Assembly: GCF_003253735.1 (NCBI RefSeq)
Contig: NZ_QKYW01000002.1
Location: 272,367-336,366, forward strand
DNA length: 64,000 nt
Source of the DNA: Pseudomonas sp. URMO17WK12:I2
GTDB taxonomy: Bacteria; Pseudomonadota; Gammaproteobacteria; Pseudomonadales; Pseudomonadaceae
Reading direction: 5' to 3'
Shown: in pieces, positions 9,789 to 19,264 of the stretch
Layout of the letters: each line of letters begins with the position of its first letter
Numbering within the stretch: position 1 is the stretch's first letter
The notes under the pieces: generated by a model
Databases searched by the model: none
The model's input: only the letters and a program-made list of their open reading frames with translations
Told to the model about the DNA's origin: nothing
Position numbers and translations under genes: made by a program

Positions 9789-10613
9789 CTATACCATCTG
9801 CAACCGCTGCTTGCGCGTCGGCGCCGGGTAGGTGCTGTCGATCGCCTGCAGGTCGTCAGCGCTGAGCTGCAGCTCGGCGGCCGCGGCGTTTTCGGCCAGG
9901 TGCCGGGGATCGCCGGCCTTGGGGATCACCAGCACATCGGGCTGGCGTAGCGCCCAGGCCAGAGCGACCTGGGCGGTGGTCACGCCGTGCTGCTGGGCGA
10001 CCCGTTGCAGCGCCGCATCGGCCAGCAGCGCGCCGCCCTGCCCCAGTGGACAGTAGGCCATCAACGGCATGTTCTGGCGCTGCTGCCACGGCAACAGGTC
10101 GAACTCCACACCACGCTCCTCGGGGTTGTAGAGCACCTGATTGGTCGCACAGGCCGGCTCGCCGAGTTCTTGCAGATCATCCAGATCGAAATTGGACACG
10201 CCCCAGCGAGCGATCTTGCCCTGCTCACGCAGGCGCTCGAAGGCTTCGACCGTTTCCTCCAAAGGGTGCTGGCCACGCCAGTGCAGCAGATACAGGTCGA
10301 TATGCTCGGTGCCCAGGCGCCTGAGGCTGCGTTCACAGGCCGCGGCGACGCCCGTGCGGCTGGCGTTGTGCGGGTAGACCTTGCTGACCAGCAATACCTG
10401 ATCGCGCTTGCCGGCCATGGCCTCGCCGACCACCTCCTCGGCGCCACCCTCGCCATACATCTCTGCGGTGTCGATCAAACGCAAACCGCGCTCGATGCCT
10501 TCGCGTAGCGCGGCGACTTCAGCTTTACGTCGATCGCGGCTTTCGCCCATGCGCCAGGTGCCCTGGCCTATCACCGGCACCTGAACGCCGGCCAATTCGA
10601 GTGTGCGCATCAT
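9789..10613 (-). CDS. Aldo/keto reductase family oxidoreductase
   Basis: The 274-residue protein is a cytoplasmic NADPH-dependent aldo/keto reductase of the bacterial 2,5-diketo-gluconate reductase-like group. The catalytic tetrad is visible: D48 in RLIDTAEMYG, Y53, K78 in VSKVY and H111 in YLLHWRG. The cofactor loop appears in VLVIPKAGDPRHLAENAAA. The start has GGAGGA three to six bases before a double ATG. It is divergent from the large penicillin-binding protein gene, and a TetR-like palindrome lies in the shared spacer. The physiological substrate is unknown. Confidence 0.92.
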   Translation of the reverse strand: MMRTLELAGVQVPVIGQGTWRMGESRDRRKAEVAALREGIERGLRLIDTAEMYGEGGAEEVVGEAMAGKRDQVLLVSKVYPHNASRTGVAAACERSLRRLGTEHIDLYLLHWRGQHPLEETVEAFERLREQGKIARWGVSNFDLDDLQELGEPACATNQVLYNPEERGVEFDLLPWQQRQNMPLMAYCPLGQGGALLADAALQRVAQQHGVTTAQVALAWALRQPDVLVIPKAGDPRHLAENAAAAELQLSADDLQAIDSTYPAPTRKQRLQMV

Positions 10614-10708
10614 GCTTCCTCCAGTGATTGCATCCTGACCCGCCCCTATAGCTCAGGTTCAAGCCAATGATCCAAACCTAGGCATATGTAAAGTCTGGCT
10701 TTTTTTGA

Positions 10709-10720
10709 CCGACCGGTCGG
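10709..10720. promoter_or_regulatory. CCGACCGGTCGG palindrome, candidate TetR-family operator
   Basis: A perfect 12-base palindrome, CCGACCGGTCGG, with one further near-symmetric triplet on each side (GAC...GAC), lies in the divergent spacer. It is 95 bases from the aldo/keto reductase start and about 60 from the penicillin-binding protein start. Short GC-rich palindromes of this kind are typical of TetR-family repressors. No TetR gene is adjacent. Confidence 0.4.
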
Positions 10721-10778
10721 ACAGCGCGTGCTTGAGCGGCTACGCTGTGAGGAAAGGACAAGCCAGGGCCAGTTAACC

Positions 10779-13700
10779 ATGGGCGCACTATGGCGATCCG
10801 ACTCCGCACCGCCTGCCCGCGAACATAAAGTCGCGACCGCGGTGCCGCGCAAACCCCGGCCCGGCAAGCATCGCGTGCGCTGGGTGGTGGGCTCGACGCT
10901 GTTGCTCGGGCTCATGGGTGCCACCGGGCTGGCGGTCTTCGAGCTGCGCACCGCCCATTTCCAGTCGACCGAGCTGAGCCGCTATGCCGCCACGCTCACC
11001 TATGAGGTCAAGGACGGCCCCAGCGATGCCATCGTCTATCCCGGTAGTGGCCCCTTCGATCAACGCCAGGGCTACAGCCGCCTGCCGACCTTTATCGAGC
11101 GCCTGCAGGGTCGCGGCTTCGAGGTACTGCAGCAGGCACGTTTCTCCACAGCGCTGAGCGACTACGCCGAGCGCGGTTTCTTCCCACCCTATCCCGAGAA
11201 GGCGCAGACCGGCGTGAATATCGAGGATTGCCGCGGTACGCCCTTCTATACCGTGCGCAACCCACGCCAGCGCTACACCAGCTTCACGGCCATCCCGCCG
11301 CTGGTGGTCGGCAGCCTGCTGTTCATCGAGGACCGCCAGTTGCTGGCCGCAGAACCCGCCGAGGCCAACCCGGCGGTGGACTGGCCGCGTTTCGTGATGG
11401 CGGCGCTGTCCCAGGTCGGCAAATACGCCGGCATGCAGGATCAGTCCGCCGGCGGCAGCACCCTGGCCACCCAGCTGGAGAAATATCGCCACTCGCCGGA
11501 CGGCATCACCCATGCGCCGGCCGAGAAGCTGCGGCAGATGGTCTCCGCCAGCGTACGCGCCTATCAGGGCGGCCCGCAGACCCTCGACGCGCGGCAGAAT
11601 ATCGTGCGCGACTACCTCAACAGCGTGCCGCTTTCGGCCGCACCGGGCCATGGCGAAGTGCACGGCCTGGCCGACGGCCTGCGCATCTGGTTCGGCGTGG
11701 ATTTCGTCACCACCAACCGCCTGCTCTCCACCGAGCAGGCCGATGAAACAAACCTGGCCGAACGCGGCCTGGCTTTGCGTCAGGTGCTGTCATTGATGAT
11801 CGCCCAGCGCCGGCCTTCCTATTATCTCGCCCGGGGCAGGGCGGAACTGGCCGCACTGGTAGACAGCCACCTGCGCCTGCTGGCCGACGGCGGCGTGCTG
11901 GACGGCAAACTGCGCGATGCGGCCCTGGCCCAGCAGGTGACCTATCGCGACTGGCAAACCGACCCGAACCTGCAGCGCATCGACAGCGACAAGGGCGTCA
12001 GCATGGCCCGGGCACGACTGGCCGGCCTGCTCAACCTGTCCTATTACGAACTCGACCGCCTCGATCTGGAAGCCCGCGCCAGCCTCAATTCGGACCTGCA
12101 GCAACAGGTCAGCCTGTATCTGGAGCAGCTCGCCGATCCTGCGTTTGCCGAGAGCGTGGGGCTGTTTGGCGACCGGCTGCTGTCACCGAGCAAGACCGGC
12201 GAGGTGAGCTACAGCTTCACCCTGTTCGAACGTACGGCCAATGGCAACCAGGTCCGCGTGCAGACCGACAACACCCACCAGCCCTTCGACATCAACGAGA
12301 GCAGCAAGCTGGAACTGGGCTCCACCGCCAAGCTGCGGGTGATGGCCACCTATCTGGAAGTGATCGCCGAGCTGCATGGCCGGCTGGCCGCCATGAGCCC
12401 CGCCCAACTGCGCGAGCAAGACGTGGCCGACCAGGATCTGCTCAGCCGCTGGGCCGTCGACTACCTGTTGAGCAACCCGGGCGCGGATTTGACCAGCATG
12501 CTCGACGCAGCGCTGGAACGACGCTACTCGGCCAGCCCCGGTGAGCGCTTCTTCACCGGTGGCGGCCTGCACACCTTTGGCAATTTTCGCCACGAAGACG
12601 ATGGCAGGCGCCCGACCCTGCGCGAGTCACTGCGCGAATCGATCAACCTGCCGTTCGTGCGCCTGATGCGCGACCTGGTGCGCTACAGCACCTACCAGGC
12701 GCCGGGCAACAGCGCCGCTCTGCTCAAGGACGACAAGGACCCGCGACGCCAGGAGTACCTGAGCCGCTTCGCCGACCGCGAGGGCACCACCTTCATGCTG
12801 CGCTTCTGGCGCAAGTACCAGGGCCAGTCCGCCCAGGAGCGTCTGGACACCTTTATCGGCGGCCTGCGCCTGACCGATACGCGCCTGGCGGCGGTGCACC
12901 GCTACCTGATGCCGGAGGTGGATCAGGCGACCTTCGCCAATTTCATCCGCGCGCACCTGCCCGGTGTACGGATCAGCGACAAGCGTATCGACGAGCTCTA
13001 CCGGCGCTATGGCCCTGGCGCCTTCAGCCTGCCGGATCAAGGCTATATCGCCCGGGTGCACCCGCTGGAGCTATGGCTGCTGAAATACCTGATCGACCAC
13101 CCGCAGGCCTCGTTCAACGACGCGGTGACCGCCAGCGCCGAGCAGCGCCAGGAGGTCTACGGCTGGCTGTTCAAGAGCCGCCACAAGAGTGCCCGCGACA
13201 GCCGCATTCGCATCATGCTGGAGGTCGAGGCCTTTCTGGATATTCACCAGCGCTGGCAGAACCTGGGCTACCCGTTCGAGTACCTGGTGCCGTCCCTGGC
13301 CACCGCCCTGGGCAGCTCCGGCGATCGCCCTGCGGCCCTGGCCGAGCTGATCGGCATCATCCAGAACGACGGTATCCGCCTGCCCACGGTGCGCATCGAC
13401 AGCCTGCACTTCGCCGACGGCACGCCTTACGACACGCGCCTGGGGCATGTACTCGAAGCCGGCAAGCGGGTGATGGCCCCGGAGGTCGCCGCAGCGCTGC
13501 GCGAGGCCTTGTCACAGGTGGTGGATGGCGGTACCGCGCGGCGCTTGCAGGGCGCGTTCACCCTGGCCGACGGCGCCCCGCTGATCCTCGGCGGCAAGAC
13601 CGGCACCGGCGACAACCGTATGACCAGCGTGGGCCGCGGTGGCCAGGTGATCAGCTCGCGGGTACAGAACCGTACCGCTACCTTCGTGTTCTTTCTCGGC

Positions 13701-13889
13701 CCGGATCACTTCGGCACCCTTACCGCCTTCGTACCCGGCCGCGCGGCCGAAAACTTCCGTTTCACCTCGGCGCTGCCGGTGCAGGTACTCAAGGGCATGC
13801 AACCGATTCTGGCGCCTTACCTGCAAACCGGCGCACGCACCCTGTGCGCACCGCCACCGCAGCAGCAGACGGCGCAGGTGGTGCATTAG
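10779..13889 (+). CDS. Large bifunctional penicillin-binding protein (GT51 transglycosylase plus transpeptidase)
   Basis: The 1036-residue protein has one N-terminal membrane anchor (about residues 32-55). Its GT51 domain has the catalytic Glu at E184 (FIEDRQLL) and the AGGSTLATQLEK block. Its transpeptidase domain has STAK at 515-518, a serine-asparagine motif (SINLPF) and KTG at 940-942. It should polymerise and cross-link peptidoglycan in the periplasm. It is far longer than PBP1a, PBP1b or PBP1c, with extra sequence between the two domains and between the SINLPF and KTG motifs. I chose the ATG at 10779; a GTG at 10728 would add 17 residues. I do not recognise a gene symbol. Confidence 0.85.
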   Translation: MGALWRSDSAPPAREHKVATAVPRKPRPGKHRVRWVVGSTLLLGLMGATGLAVFELRTAHFQSTELSRYAATLTYEVKDGPSDAIVYPGSGPFDQRQGYSRLPTFIERLQGRGFEVLQQARFSTALSDYAERGFFPPYPEKAQTGVNIEDCRGTPFYTVRNPRQRYTSFTAIPPLVVGSLLFIEDRQLLAAEPAEANPAVDWPRFVMAALSQVGKYAGMQDQSAGGSTLATQLEKYRHSPDGITHAPAEKLRQMVSASVRAYQGGPQTLDARQNIVRDYLNSVPLSAAPGHGEVHGLADGLRIWFGVDFVTTNRLLSTEQADETNLAERGLALRQVLSLMIAQRRPSYYLARGRAELAALVDSHLRLLADGGVLDGKLRDAALAQQVTYRDWQTDPNLQRIDSDKGVSMARARLAGLLNLSYYELDRLDLEARASLNSDLQQQVSLYLEQLADPAFAESVGLFGDRLLSPSKTGEVSYSFTLFERTANGNQVRVQTDNTHQPFDINESSKLELGSTAKLRVMATYLEVIAELHGRLAAMSPAQLREQDVADQDLLSRWAVDYLLSNPGADLTSMLDAALERRYSASPGERFFTGGGLHTFGNFRHEDDGRRPTLRESLRESINLPFVRLMRDLVRYSTYQAPGNSAALLKDDKDPRRQEYLSRFADREGTTFMLRFWRKYQGQSAQERLDTFIGGLRLTDTRLAAVHRYLMPEVDQATFANFIRAHLPGVRISDKRIDELYRRYGPGAFSLPDQGYIARVHPLELWLLKYLIDHPQASFNDAVTASAEQRQEVYGWLFKSRHKSARDSRIRIMLEVEAFLDIHQRWQNLGYPFEYLVPSLATALGSSGDRPAALAELIGIIQNDGIRLPTVRIDSLHFADGTPYDTRLGHVLEAGKRVMAPEVAAALREALSQVVDGGTARRLQGAFTLADGAPLILGGKTGTGDNRMTSVGRGGQVISSRVQNRTATFVFFLGPDHFGTLTAFVPGRAAENFRFTSALPVQVLKGMQPILAPYLQTGARTLCAPPPQQQTAQVVH

Positions 13890-13903
13890 ATCAGCCGATC
13901 ACC

Positions 13904-13952
13904 TGTGGGAGCGGGCCATGCCCGCGATTCGGGCGCATGGCGCCCTCCCACA
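13904..13952. repeat. REP palindrome after the penicillin-binding protein gene
   Basis: TGTGGGAGCGGGCCATGCCC runs into an inverted arm ending GGCGCCCTCCCACA. The outer arms TGTGGGAG and CTCCCACA are perfect complements, and CA6 follows. It separates the convergent penicillin-binding protein and VF530 genes and may act as a terminator. Confidence 0.75.
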
Positions 13953-13976
13953 AAAAAGCCGCCGATCAGTCGCTGC

Positions 13977-14189
13977 CTAGCGCTTCAACTTCACATACAA
14001 CGCCTCGACCTTCTCCCGCGCCCACGGCGTCTTGCGCAGGAAGGTCAGGCTGGACTTGATGCTCGGGTCGCTCTTGAAGCAGCGGATATCGATACGCTGG
14101 GCCAGGCCGTCCCAGCCCAGCTGCTCGACCAGCTCGGTAAGGATGGCCTGCAAGGTGATGCCGTGCAGCGGGTCTTTGGATGGGGTCAT
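13977..14189 (-). CDS. VF530 family (DUF2132) DNA-binding protein
   Basis: The 70-residue protein ([20 protein letters not shown]...) matches the VF530/DUF2132 family of small helical, putatively DNA-binding proteins. The family signature [20 protein letters not shown] and [10 protein letters not shown] are present. The ATG at 14189 has AGGAG six bases upstream; a longer frame reaching 14252 lacks a good start. It stands alone between a REP palindrome and a bidirectional hairpin. The cellular role is unknown. Confidence 0.88.
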   Translation of the reverse strand: MTPSKDPLHGITLQAILTELVEQLGWDGLAQRIDIRCFKSDPSIKSSLTFLRKTPWAREKVEALYVKLKR

Positions 14190-14238
14190 GGCGGGCTCCT
14201 GATGGCTGGGCGGCAAGCTTACCAGCCGGCACCAATGA

Positions 14239-14263
14239 AAAGGCCCGGACACTGTCCGGGCCT
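14239..14263. terminator. Bidirectional hairpin downstream of putP
   Basis: AAGGCCCGGACA and TGTCCGGGCCTT form a perfect 12-base-pair stem with a single-base loop. On the minus strand the stem ends in CCTTTTC, giving a short T-tract, so it should terminate putP. It also insulates the VF530 gene. Confidence 0.8.
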
Positions 14264-14289
14264 TGGCTCAACACACTACGCAGGTGCGA

Positions 14290-15780
14290 TCAGAGATGCG
14301 CGTCCTGGTACTCCTTCTCGGCTTCGTCGAAGCGCTTGACCATCGTCGGCGAGGCCGGGTTACCGATCTTGCTGAATACCACGATAGCCAGGGTGGCGAG
14401 GATGAAGCCCGGAATGATCTCGTACAGACCCAGACCGATGAAGTTCTTCCACAGCACCACGGTTGCCGCACCGACCACCATGCCGGCCAGCGCGCCGTTG
14501 CGGGTCATGCCTTTCCAGACCAGCGACAGGATCACCACCGGGCCGAAGGCTGCGCCGAAACCAGCCCAGGCGTAGGACACCAGGCCCAGTACCTTGCTGT
14601 CCGGGTTGGAGGCGATGACGATCGCGACGATGGCGATCAGCAGCACCATCAGGCGGCCGACCCACACCAGTTCCTTCTCGCTGGCCCCCTTGCGCAGGAA
14701 GGCCTTGTAGAAGTCTTCGGTCAGGGCGCTGGAGCACACCAGCAGTTGGCAGCTCAGGGTACTCATCACCGCGGCCAGAATGGCCGACAGCACGATCCCG
14801 GCAACCCAGGGGTTGAAGAGGATCTTGGTCAGCTCGATGAACACGCGTTCGCTGTTATCGCTCACCGGGCCGGCCAGAGCCGGGTTGTTGGCGAAGTAGG
14901 CGATGCCGAAGAAACCGACCGCCACAGCGCCGCCCAGGCACAGAACCATCCAGATCATGCCGATACGGCGCGCAGCTGGAATCGACTTGACCGAATCGGC
15001 CGCCATGAAGCGCACCAGGATATGCGGCTGGCCGAAGTAGCCCAGGCCCCAGGCCAGCAGCGACACGATGGCGACGAAAGACAGGCCGCGGAACATGTCG
15101 AAGTTGGCCGGGTTGGCCTGCTCGATGGTGGCCATCGCGGCATCGAAATCGCCCAGCGAGAGAATCACGAACACCGGGGTGATCAGCAACGCGAAGATCA
15201 TCATGGTGGCCTGCACGGTGTCGGTCCAGCTCACCGCCAGGAAACCGCCGACGAATACGTAGGCGATGGTTGCCGCCGCACCGACCCACAAGGCCATGTC
15301 GTAGTTCAGGCCGAAGGTCGACTCGAACAGGCGCGCACCGGCGACCACGCCAGAGGCGCAATAGATGGTGAAAAACACCAGGATCACCAGCGCCGAGAAG
15401 ATGCGCAGCAGCTTGCTGTTGTCCTCGAAGCGGTGGGTAAAGAAGTCCGGCAGGGTCAGCGCGTTGTTGTTGTGCTCGGTGTGCACCCGCAGGCGACCGG
15501 CGACGAACAGCCAGTTCATCCAGGCGCCGAGGATCAGGCCGATGGCGATCCAGCTTTCCGAGATACCGGCGATGAAGATCGCGCCCGGCAAGCCCATCAG
15601 CAGCCAGCCGCTCATGTCCGAGGCACCGGCGGAAAGCGCGGTGACGAAGCTACCGAGGCTGCGGCCGCCGAGGATGTAGTCGGAGAAGTTCTTGGTGGCG
15701 CGGTAGGCAATGAAACCGATCAGCACCATGGCCAGGATATAGACCACGAAGGTGACCAGCATGGGAGTACTTGCAGTCAT
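14290..15780 (-). CDS. putP: Sodium/proline symporter PutP
   Basis: The 496-residue protein is PutP of the sodium:solute symporter family, importing proline with Na+. Thirteen hydrophobic segments are apparent. The conserved N-terminal blocks YILGGRSLGSFVTALSAGAS and DMSGWLLMGLPGA contain the family's Na+ and proline-site residues. It lies downstream of putA on the same strand, separated by 223 bases with a putA terminator and several hairpins, so it probably has its own promoter. Together the two genes allow growth on proline as carbon and nitrogen source. Confidence 0.96.
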   Translation of the reverse strand: MTASTPMLVTFVVYILAMVLIGFIAYRATKNFSDYILGGRSLGSFVTALSAGASDMSGWLLMGLPGAIFIAGISESWIAIGLILGAWMNWLFVAGRLRVHTEHNNNALTLPDFFTHRFEDNSKLLRIFSALVILVFFTIYCASGVVAGARLFESTFGLNYDMALWVGAAATIAYVFVGGFLAVSWTDTVQATMMIFALLITPVFVILSLGDFDAAMATIEQANPANFDMFRGLSFVAIVSLLAWGLGYFGQPHILVRFMAADSVKSIPAARRIGMIWMVLCLGGAVAVGFFGIAYFANNPALAGPVSDNSERVFIELTKILFNPWVAGIVLSAILAAVMSTLSCQLLVCSSALTEDFYKAFLRKGASEKELVWVGRLMVLLIAIVAIVIASNPDSKVLGLVSYAWAGFGAAFGPVVILSLVWKGMTRNGALAGMVVGAATVVLWKNFIGLGLYEIIPGFILATLAIVVFSKIGNPASPTMVKRFDEAEKEYQDAHL

Positions 15781-15841
15781 TGGGGAATGCCCCTCTCGTT
15801 TGTTTTTATTCGAACCGGGATTTCCGATCCAGTTGGCACAT

Positions 15842-15864
15842 CACGACCATCAATCACGGTCGTG
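15842..15864. promoter_or_regulatory. Inverted repeat upstream of putP
   Basis: CACGACC at 15842 and GGTCGTG at 15858 form a perfect 7-base inverted repeat with a nine-base spacer, 62 bases upstream of the putP start codon. Two smaller hairpins (GGGGC/GCCCC at 15902 and GAAAAAC/GTTTTTC at 15930) also lie in this spacer. It may be an operator or a leader hairpin of putP; no regulator gene is adjacent. Confidence 0.35.
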
Positions 15865-15965
15865 CTCCAGGTACGCTACTCTATGGTGGCGTTACCGATT
15901 CGGGGCATTAGCCCCCAATAGGGTGTCTCGAAAAACCCAGTTGTTTTTCAGACATGCACTAGCAA

Positions 15966-15999
15966 AAACGGGCGGAAACCTGATGATCCCCGCCCGTTT
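15966..15999 (-). terminator. Rho-independent terminator of putA
   Basis: On the minus strand AAACGGGCGG and CCGCCCGTTT pair across a 14-base loop and run into TTTTTGCT. The hairpin begins four bases after the putA stop codon. Confidence 0.85.
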
Positions 16000-16003
16000 G
16001 TGA

Positions 16004-19000
16004 TTACTCGTCGCCCAGCGACAGCAGTGAGGCGTTGCCGCCCACCGCCGTGGTGTTCACCGAGGTGGTGCGCTCGTTGACGAAGCGCAGCAGGTAGCTC
16101 GGGCCACCGGCTTTCGGACCGGTGCCGGACAGGCCGCAGCCGCCGAACGGCTGTACGCCGACCACCGCACCGATCTGGTTGCGGTTCACGTACAGGTTGC
16201 CGACACGCGCCAGGGCTTCGATGCGGGCGGCAGTTTCCTCGTTTCGGCTGTGAATGCCAAGGGTCAGTCCGTAGCCGGTGGCGTTGATCGCGGCCACGAC
16301 CTTCTCCAGATCGCCTGCGTCATAGCGCACCACGTGCAGCACCGGGCCGAACTGTTCTTTCTTCAGCTCATGAATACCACCGATCTCGAACGCCACCGGG
16401 GCGATGAAGTGACCGTTCAGATCGCCGCGCAGCGAGGCTTCGGCAATCAGCTTGCCCTCGCCTTTGAGCTGGTTGATATGCGCCAGCAGGCCTTCACGGG
16501 CTTCGGCATCGATCACCGGGCCGATATCGTTCTCGCGCAGGTGGGTCGGGCCGATCTTCAGTTCGGCCATGGCGCCCTTGAGCAGGTCGATCACCCGGTC
16601 GGCGATATCACGCTGCACGTACAGCACGCGCAGGGCCGAGCAACGCTGGCCGGCGCTGGTGAAGGCCGAACCGACGGCATCCTTGACCACCTGTTCGGGC
16701 AGCGCGGTGGAGTCGACGATCATCGCGTTCTGGCCACCGGTCTCGGCGATCAGGGTGGCGATCATGCCGTCCTTCTCGGCCAGCTGGCGGTTGATGATCC
16801 GCGCCGTGTCGGTGGAGCCGGTGAAGCACACACCAGCGACGCGCGGGTCACGGCAGAACACGCCGCCCAGGGTGGCGCCGTCGCCCGGCAGGAAGGCGAT
16901 CACGTCCTTCGGCAGGCCGGCTTCGAACATCAGCTCCAGGGCTCGGGCGGCGATCAGGCTGGTCTGCTCGGCCGGCTTGGCCAGCACCACGTTGCCAGCC
17001 ACCAGCGCGGCACTGATCTGGCCCAGGTAGATGGCCAGCGGGAAGTTCCAGGGGCTGACGCAGACGAAGATGCCGCGGCCTTCATGGAACAGCTCGTTGC
17101 GCTCGCCGGTCGGGCCCTTGAGCTCTTCACGACCAAGTTTCAGGCGCGCCTGTTGGGCGTAGTAACGGCAGAAATCCACTGCCTCGCGCACTTCGTCGAT
17201 GCCGTCCTGCAGCGACTTGCCGGCTTCCACGGTGCACAGCGCCATGAGTTCGGGGCGATGTTTTTCCAGCAGGTCGGCAAGGCGCTCGAGCACGCTGGCA
17301 CGGGCGTCGATGGTGGTGGCGTTCCAGTTCGGCCAGGCGGCGCTCAGGCCATCCAGCGCCTGGGCGGCCTGGGCGGCGGTGGCGAACTGGGCGGTGCCGA
17401 CCAGCTTGTTCAGATCAAAGGGGCAGCGAACCTCCTGAGCGGTGCCGCTCAGGGTCTGGCCGTTGATCACCGGCGCGGCCTGCCACTGGCGATCCAGTTG
17501 CGGACGGTAGGCATTTTCGAGTTCGGTCAGCGATTTGTGGATGTTCATGTTGATGCCCTGGGAGTTTTTCCGGGTGGCCCCGTACAGCGCAGGCGGCAGC
17601 GGGATTTTGTTATTGGCGAGGCTGGCGAACTTGCGCAGCTGGGTAACCGGGTGGTCGATCAGCGACTCGACCGGCACGCTCGGGTCGACCAGCTGGTGCA
17701 CGAACGAGGAGTTGGCACCGTTTTCCAGCAGGCGGCGCACCAGATACGGCAGCAGGTCCTTGTGGGCGCCGACCGGAGCGTAGATGCGCACGGTCTTGCG
17801 GTGCTTCTCCAGCACCGTGTCGTACAGCGCATCGCCCATGCCGTGCAGGCGCTGAAACTCGAAGTCGCGCGGCGACGACTGCTCGGCGGCCATGGCCAGG
17901 ATGCAGCTGACGGTGTGGGCGTTGTGGCTGGCGAACTGCGGGTAGATCACCCCACGGGTGAAGTCGCTGAGCAGGTAGCGCGCGCAGGCCAGGTAGGACG
18001 TATCGGTGCCCTCCTTGCGGGTGAACACCGGGTAGCCGTCGAGGCCCCACACCTGGCATTGCTTGATCTCGCTGTCCCAGTAGGCGCCCTTGACCAGGCG
18101 CAGCGGCATCTTCTCGCCGAGTTCCTTGCCCAACAGGGTCAGCCACACCAGCACCGGCAGGCAGCGCTTGGAATACGCCTGAATGACCAGGCCGAACTCG
18201 CCCCACCCGGCGATGGCCGGATCACGCAGCAGCTTCTCGTACAGCTCCAGAGACAGTTCGAGGCGATCCGCCTCTTCGGCGTCCACCGAGATACCGACAT
18301 TGAGCTTGCGGGCACGGATGGCGAGTTCGCGCACGTTGGCGAACAGCTCGCTGAGCACCCGCTCGCGCTGGGCGACTTCATAACGCGGGTGCAGCGCGGA
18401 AAGCTTGATCGAGATCGACGGCTTCGGGCCTGGACCGACCTGCGGCTCGGCGCCGACGGTGTCGATGGCCTTGCGGTAGTCGGCCATGTACTTCTCGGCG
18501 TCTTCGGCAGTCAGGGCCGCTTCGCCAAGCATGTCGAAGGAATAGGTGTAGCCCTTCTCGCGCTCCGGGCGGCCGTTCTTCAGCGCTTCGCTGATGGTGC
18601 GACCGAGCACGAACTGCTTGCCCATCAGTTTCATGGCCTGGTTCATCGCCGCGCGAATCACCGGTTCGCCGGAGCGCTGGATCAGGCGGCCGAGCACCTT
18701 CTTCGGGCGCCCGTCCGCGGCTTGCGGGTCGACCACCTTGCCGGTCATCACCAGGCCCCAGGCCGCGAAGTTGACCAGCACGTTGTCGCTCTTGCCCAGG
18801 TGCCGTTCCCACTCGGCGGCGCTGAGCTTGTCGCGGATCAGCGCATCGGCGGTGGCCGCATCCGGCACGCGCAGCAGCGCTTCGGCCAGGCACATCAGCA
18901 TCAGGCCTTCCTGGGTATCCAGGCTGTACTGGCGCAGCAAGGCATCGAGGGTGTCGACGGCATTGTCGCGGCCACGCACGTCCTGAATCAGGCTGCGCGC

Positions 19001-19180
19001 CTGCTGACGAATGCTGTCGATGCCCGCTGCGCCAGGGTCGGCCAGCTGCAGCAGCTCCTCGAGGTAGGCGGTTTCGTCGACGTTGTAGTTGGCACTGATG
19101 GCGGGGAAAAAATCGGCAGCCCTGGCAGCGGAAACCTGCGCGAGAAACTCTGGCTGCAAGACCTGGCTGGCTTTGAACAT
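16004..19180 (-). CDS. putA: Bifunctional proline dehydrogenase / pyrroline-5-carboxylate dehydrogenase PutA
   Basis: The 1058-residue enzyme oxidises proline to glutamate in two steps at the inner membrane surface. The FAD-binding proline dehydrogenase barrel spans about residues 180-500, with SIKLSALHPRYE, GISVDAEEADRLE and RLVKGAYWD. The aldehyde dehydrogenase domain spans about 540-1040, with VSPWNFPLAIY, ETGGQNAMIV and the catalytic cysteine near residue 847 (SAGQRCSALR). It lacks the N-terminal ribbon-helix-helix domain of E. coli PutA, so it cannot autoregulate. An ATG at 19189 touches the AAGAGG ribosome-binding site, so I prefer the ATG at 19180, nine bases from it. Confidence 0.95.
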   Translation of the reverse strand: MFKASQVLQPEFLAQVSAARAADFFPAISANYNVDETAYLEELLQLADPGAAGIDSIRQQARSLIQDVRGRDNAVDTLDALLRQYSLDTQEGLMLMCLAEALLRVPDAATADALIRDKLSAAEWERHLGKSDNVLVNFAAWGLVMTGKVVDPQAADGRPKKVLGRLIQRSGEPVIRAAMNQAMKLMGKQFVLGRTISEALKNGRPEREKGYTYSFDMLGEAALTAEDAEKYMADYRKAIDTVGAEPQVGPGPKPSISIKLSALHPRYEVAQRERVLSELFANVRELAIRARKLNVGISVDAEEADRLELSLELYEKLLRDPAIAGWGEFGLVIQAYSKRCLPVLVWLTLLGKELGEKMPLRLVKGAYWDSEIKQCQVWGLDGYPVFTRKEGTDTSYLACARYLLSDFTRGVIYPQFASHNAHTVSCILAMAAEQSSPRDFEFQRLHGMGDALYDTVLEKHRKTVRIYAPVGAHKDLLPYLVRRLLENGANSSFVHQLVDPSVPVESLIDHPVTQLRKFASLANNKIPLPPALYGATRKNSQGINMNIHKSLTELENAYRPQLDRQWQAAPVINGQTLSGTAQEVRCPFDLNKLVGTAQFATAAQAAQALDGLSAAWPNWNATTIDARASVLERLADLLEKHRPELMALCTVEAGKSLQDGIDEVREAVDFCRYYAQQARLKLGREELKGPTGERNELFHEGRGIFVCVSPWNFPLAIYLGQISAALVAGNVVLAKPAEQTSLIAARALELMFEAGLPKDVIAFLPGDGATLGGVFCRDPRVAGVCFTGSTDTARIINRQLAEKDGMIATLIAETGGQNAMIVDSTALPEQVVKDAVGSAFTSAGQRCSALRVLYVQRDIADRVIDLLKGAMAELKIGPTHLRENDIGPVIDAEAREGLLAHINQLKGEGKLIAEASLRGDLNGHFIAPVAFEIGGIHELKKEQFGPVLHVVRYDAGDLEKVVAAINATGYGLTLGIHSRNEETAARIEALARVGNLYVNRNQIGAVVGVQPFGGCGLSGTGPKAGGPSYLLRFVNERTTSVNTTAVGGNASLLSLGDE

Positions 19181-19264
19181 CACGCCCATCCTCTTGTAGG
19201 GATTATGTATGGGGTACCCCTGCTTTGGGTCTAGCCCAGATACGAGGATCTGGCGATCTCGGTC

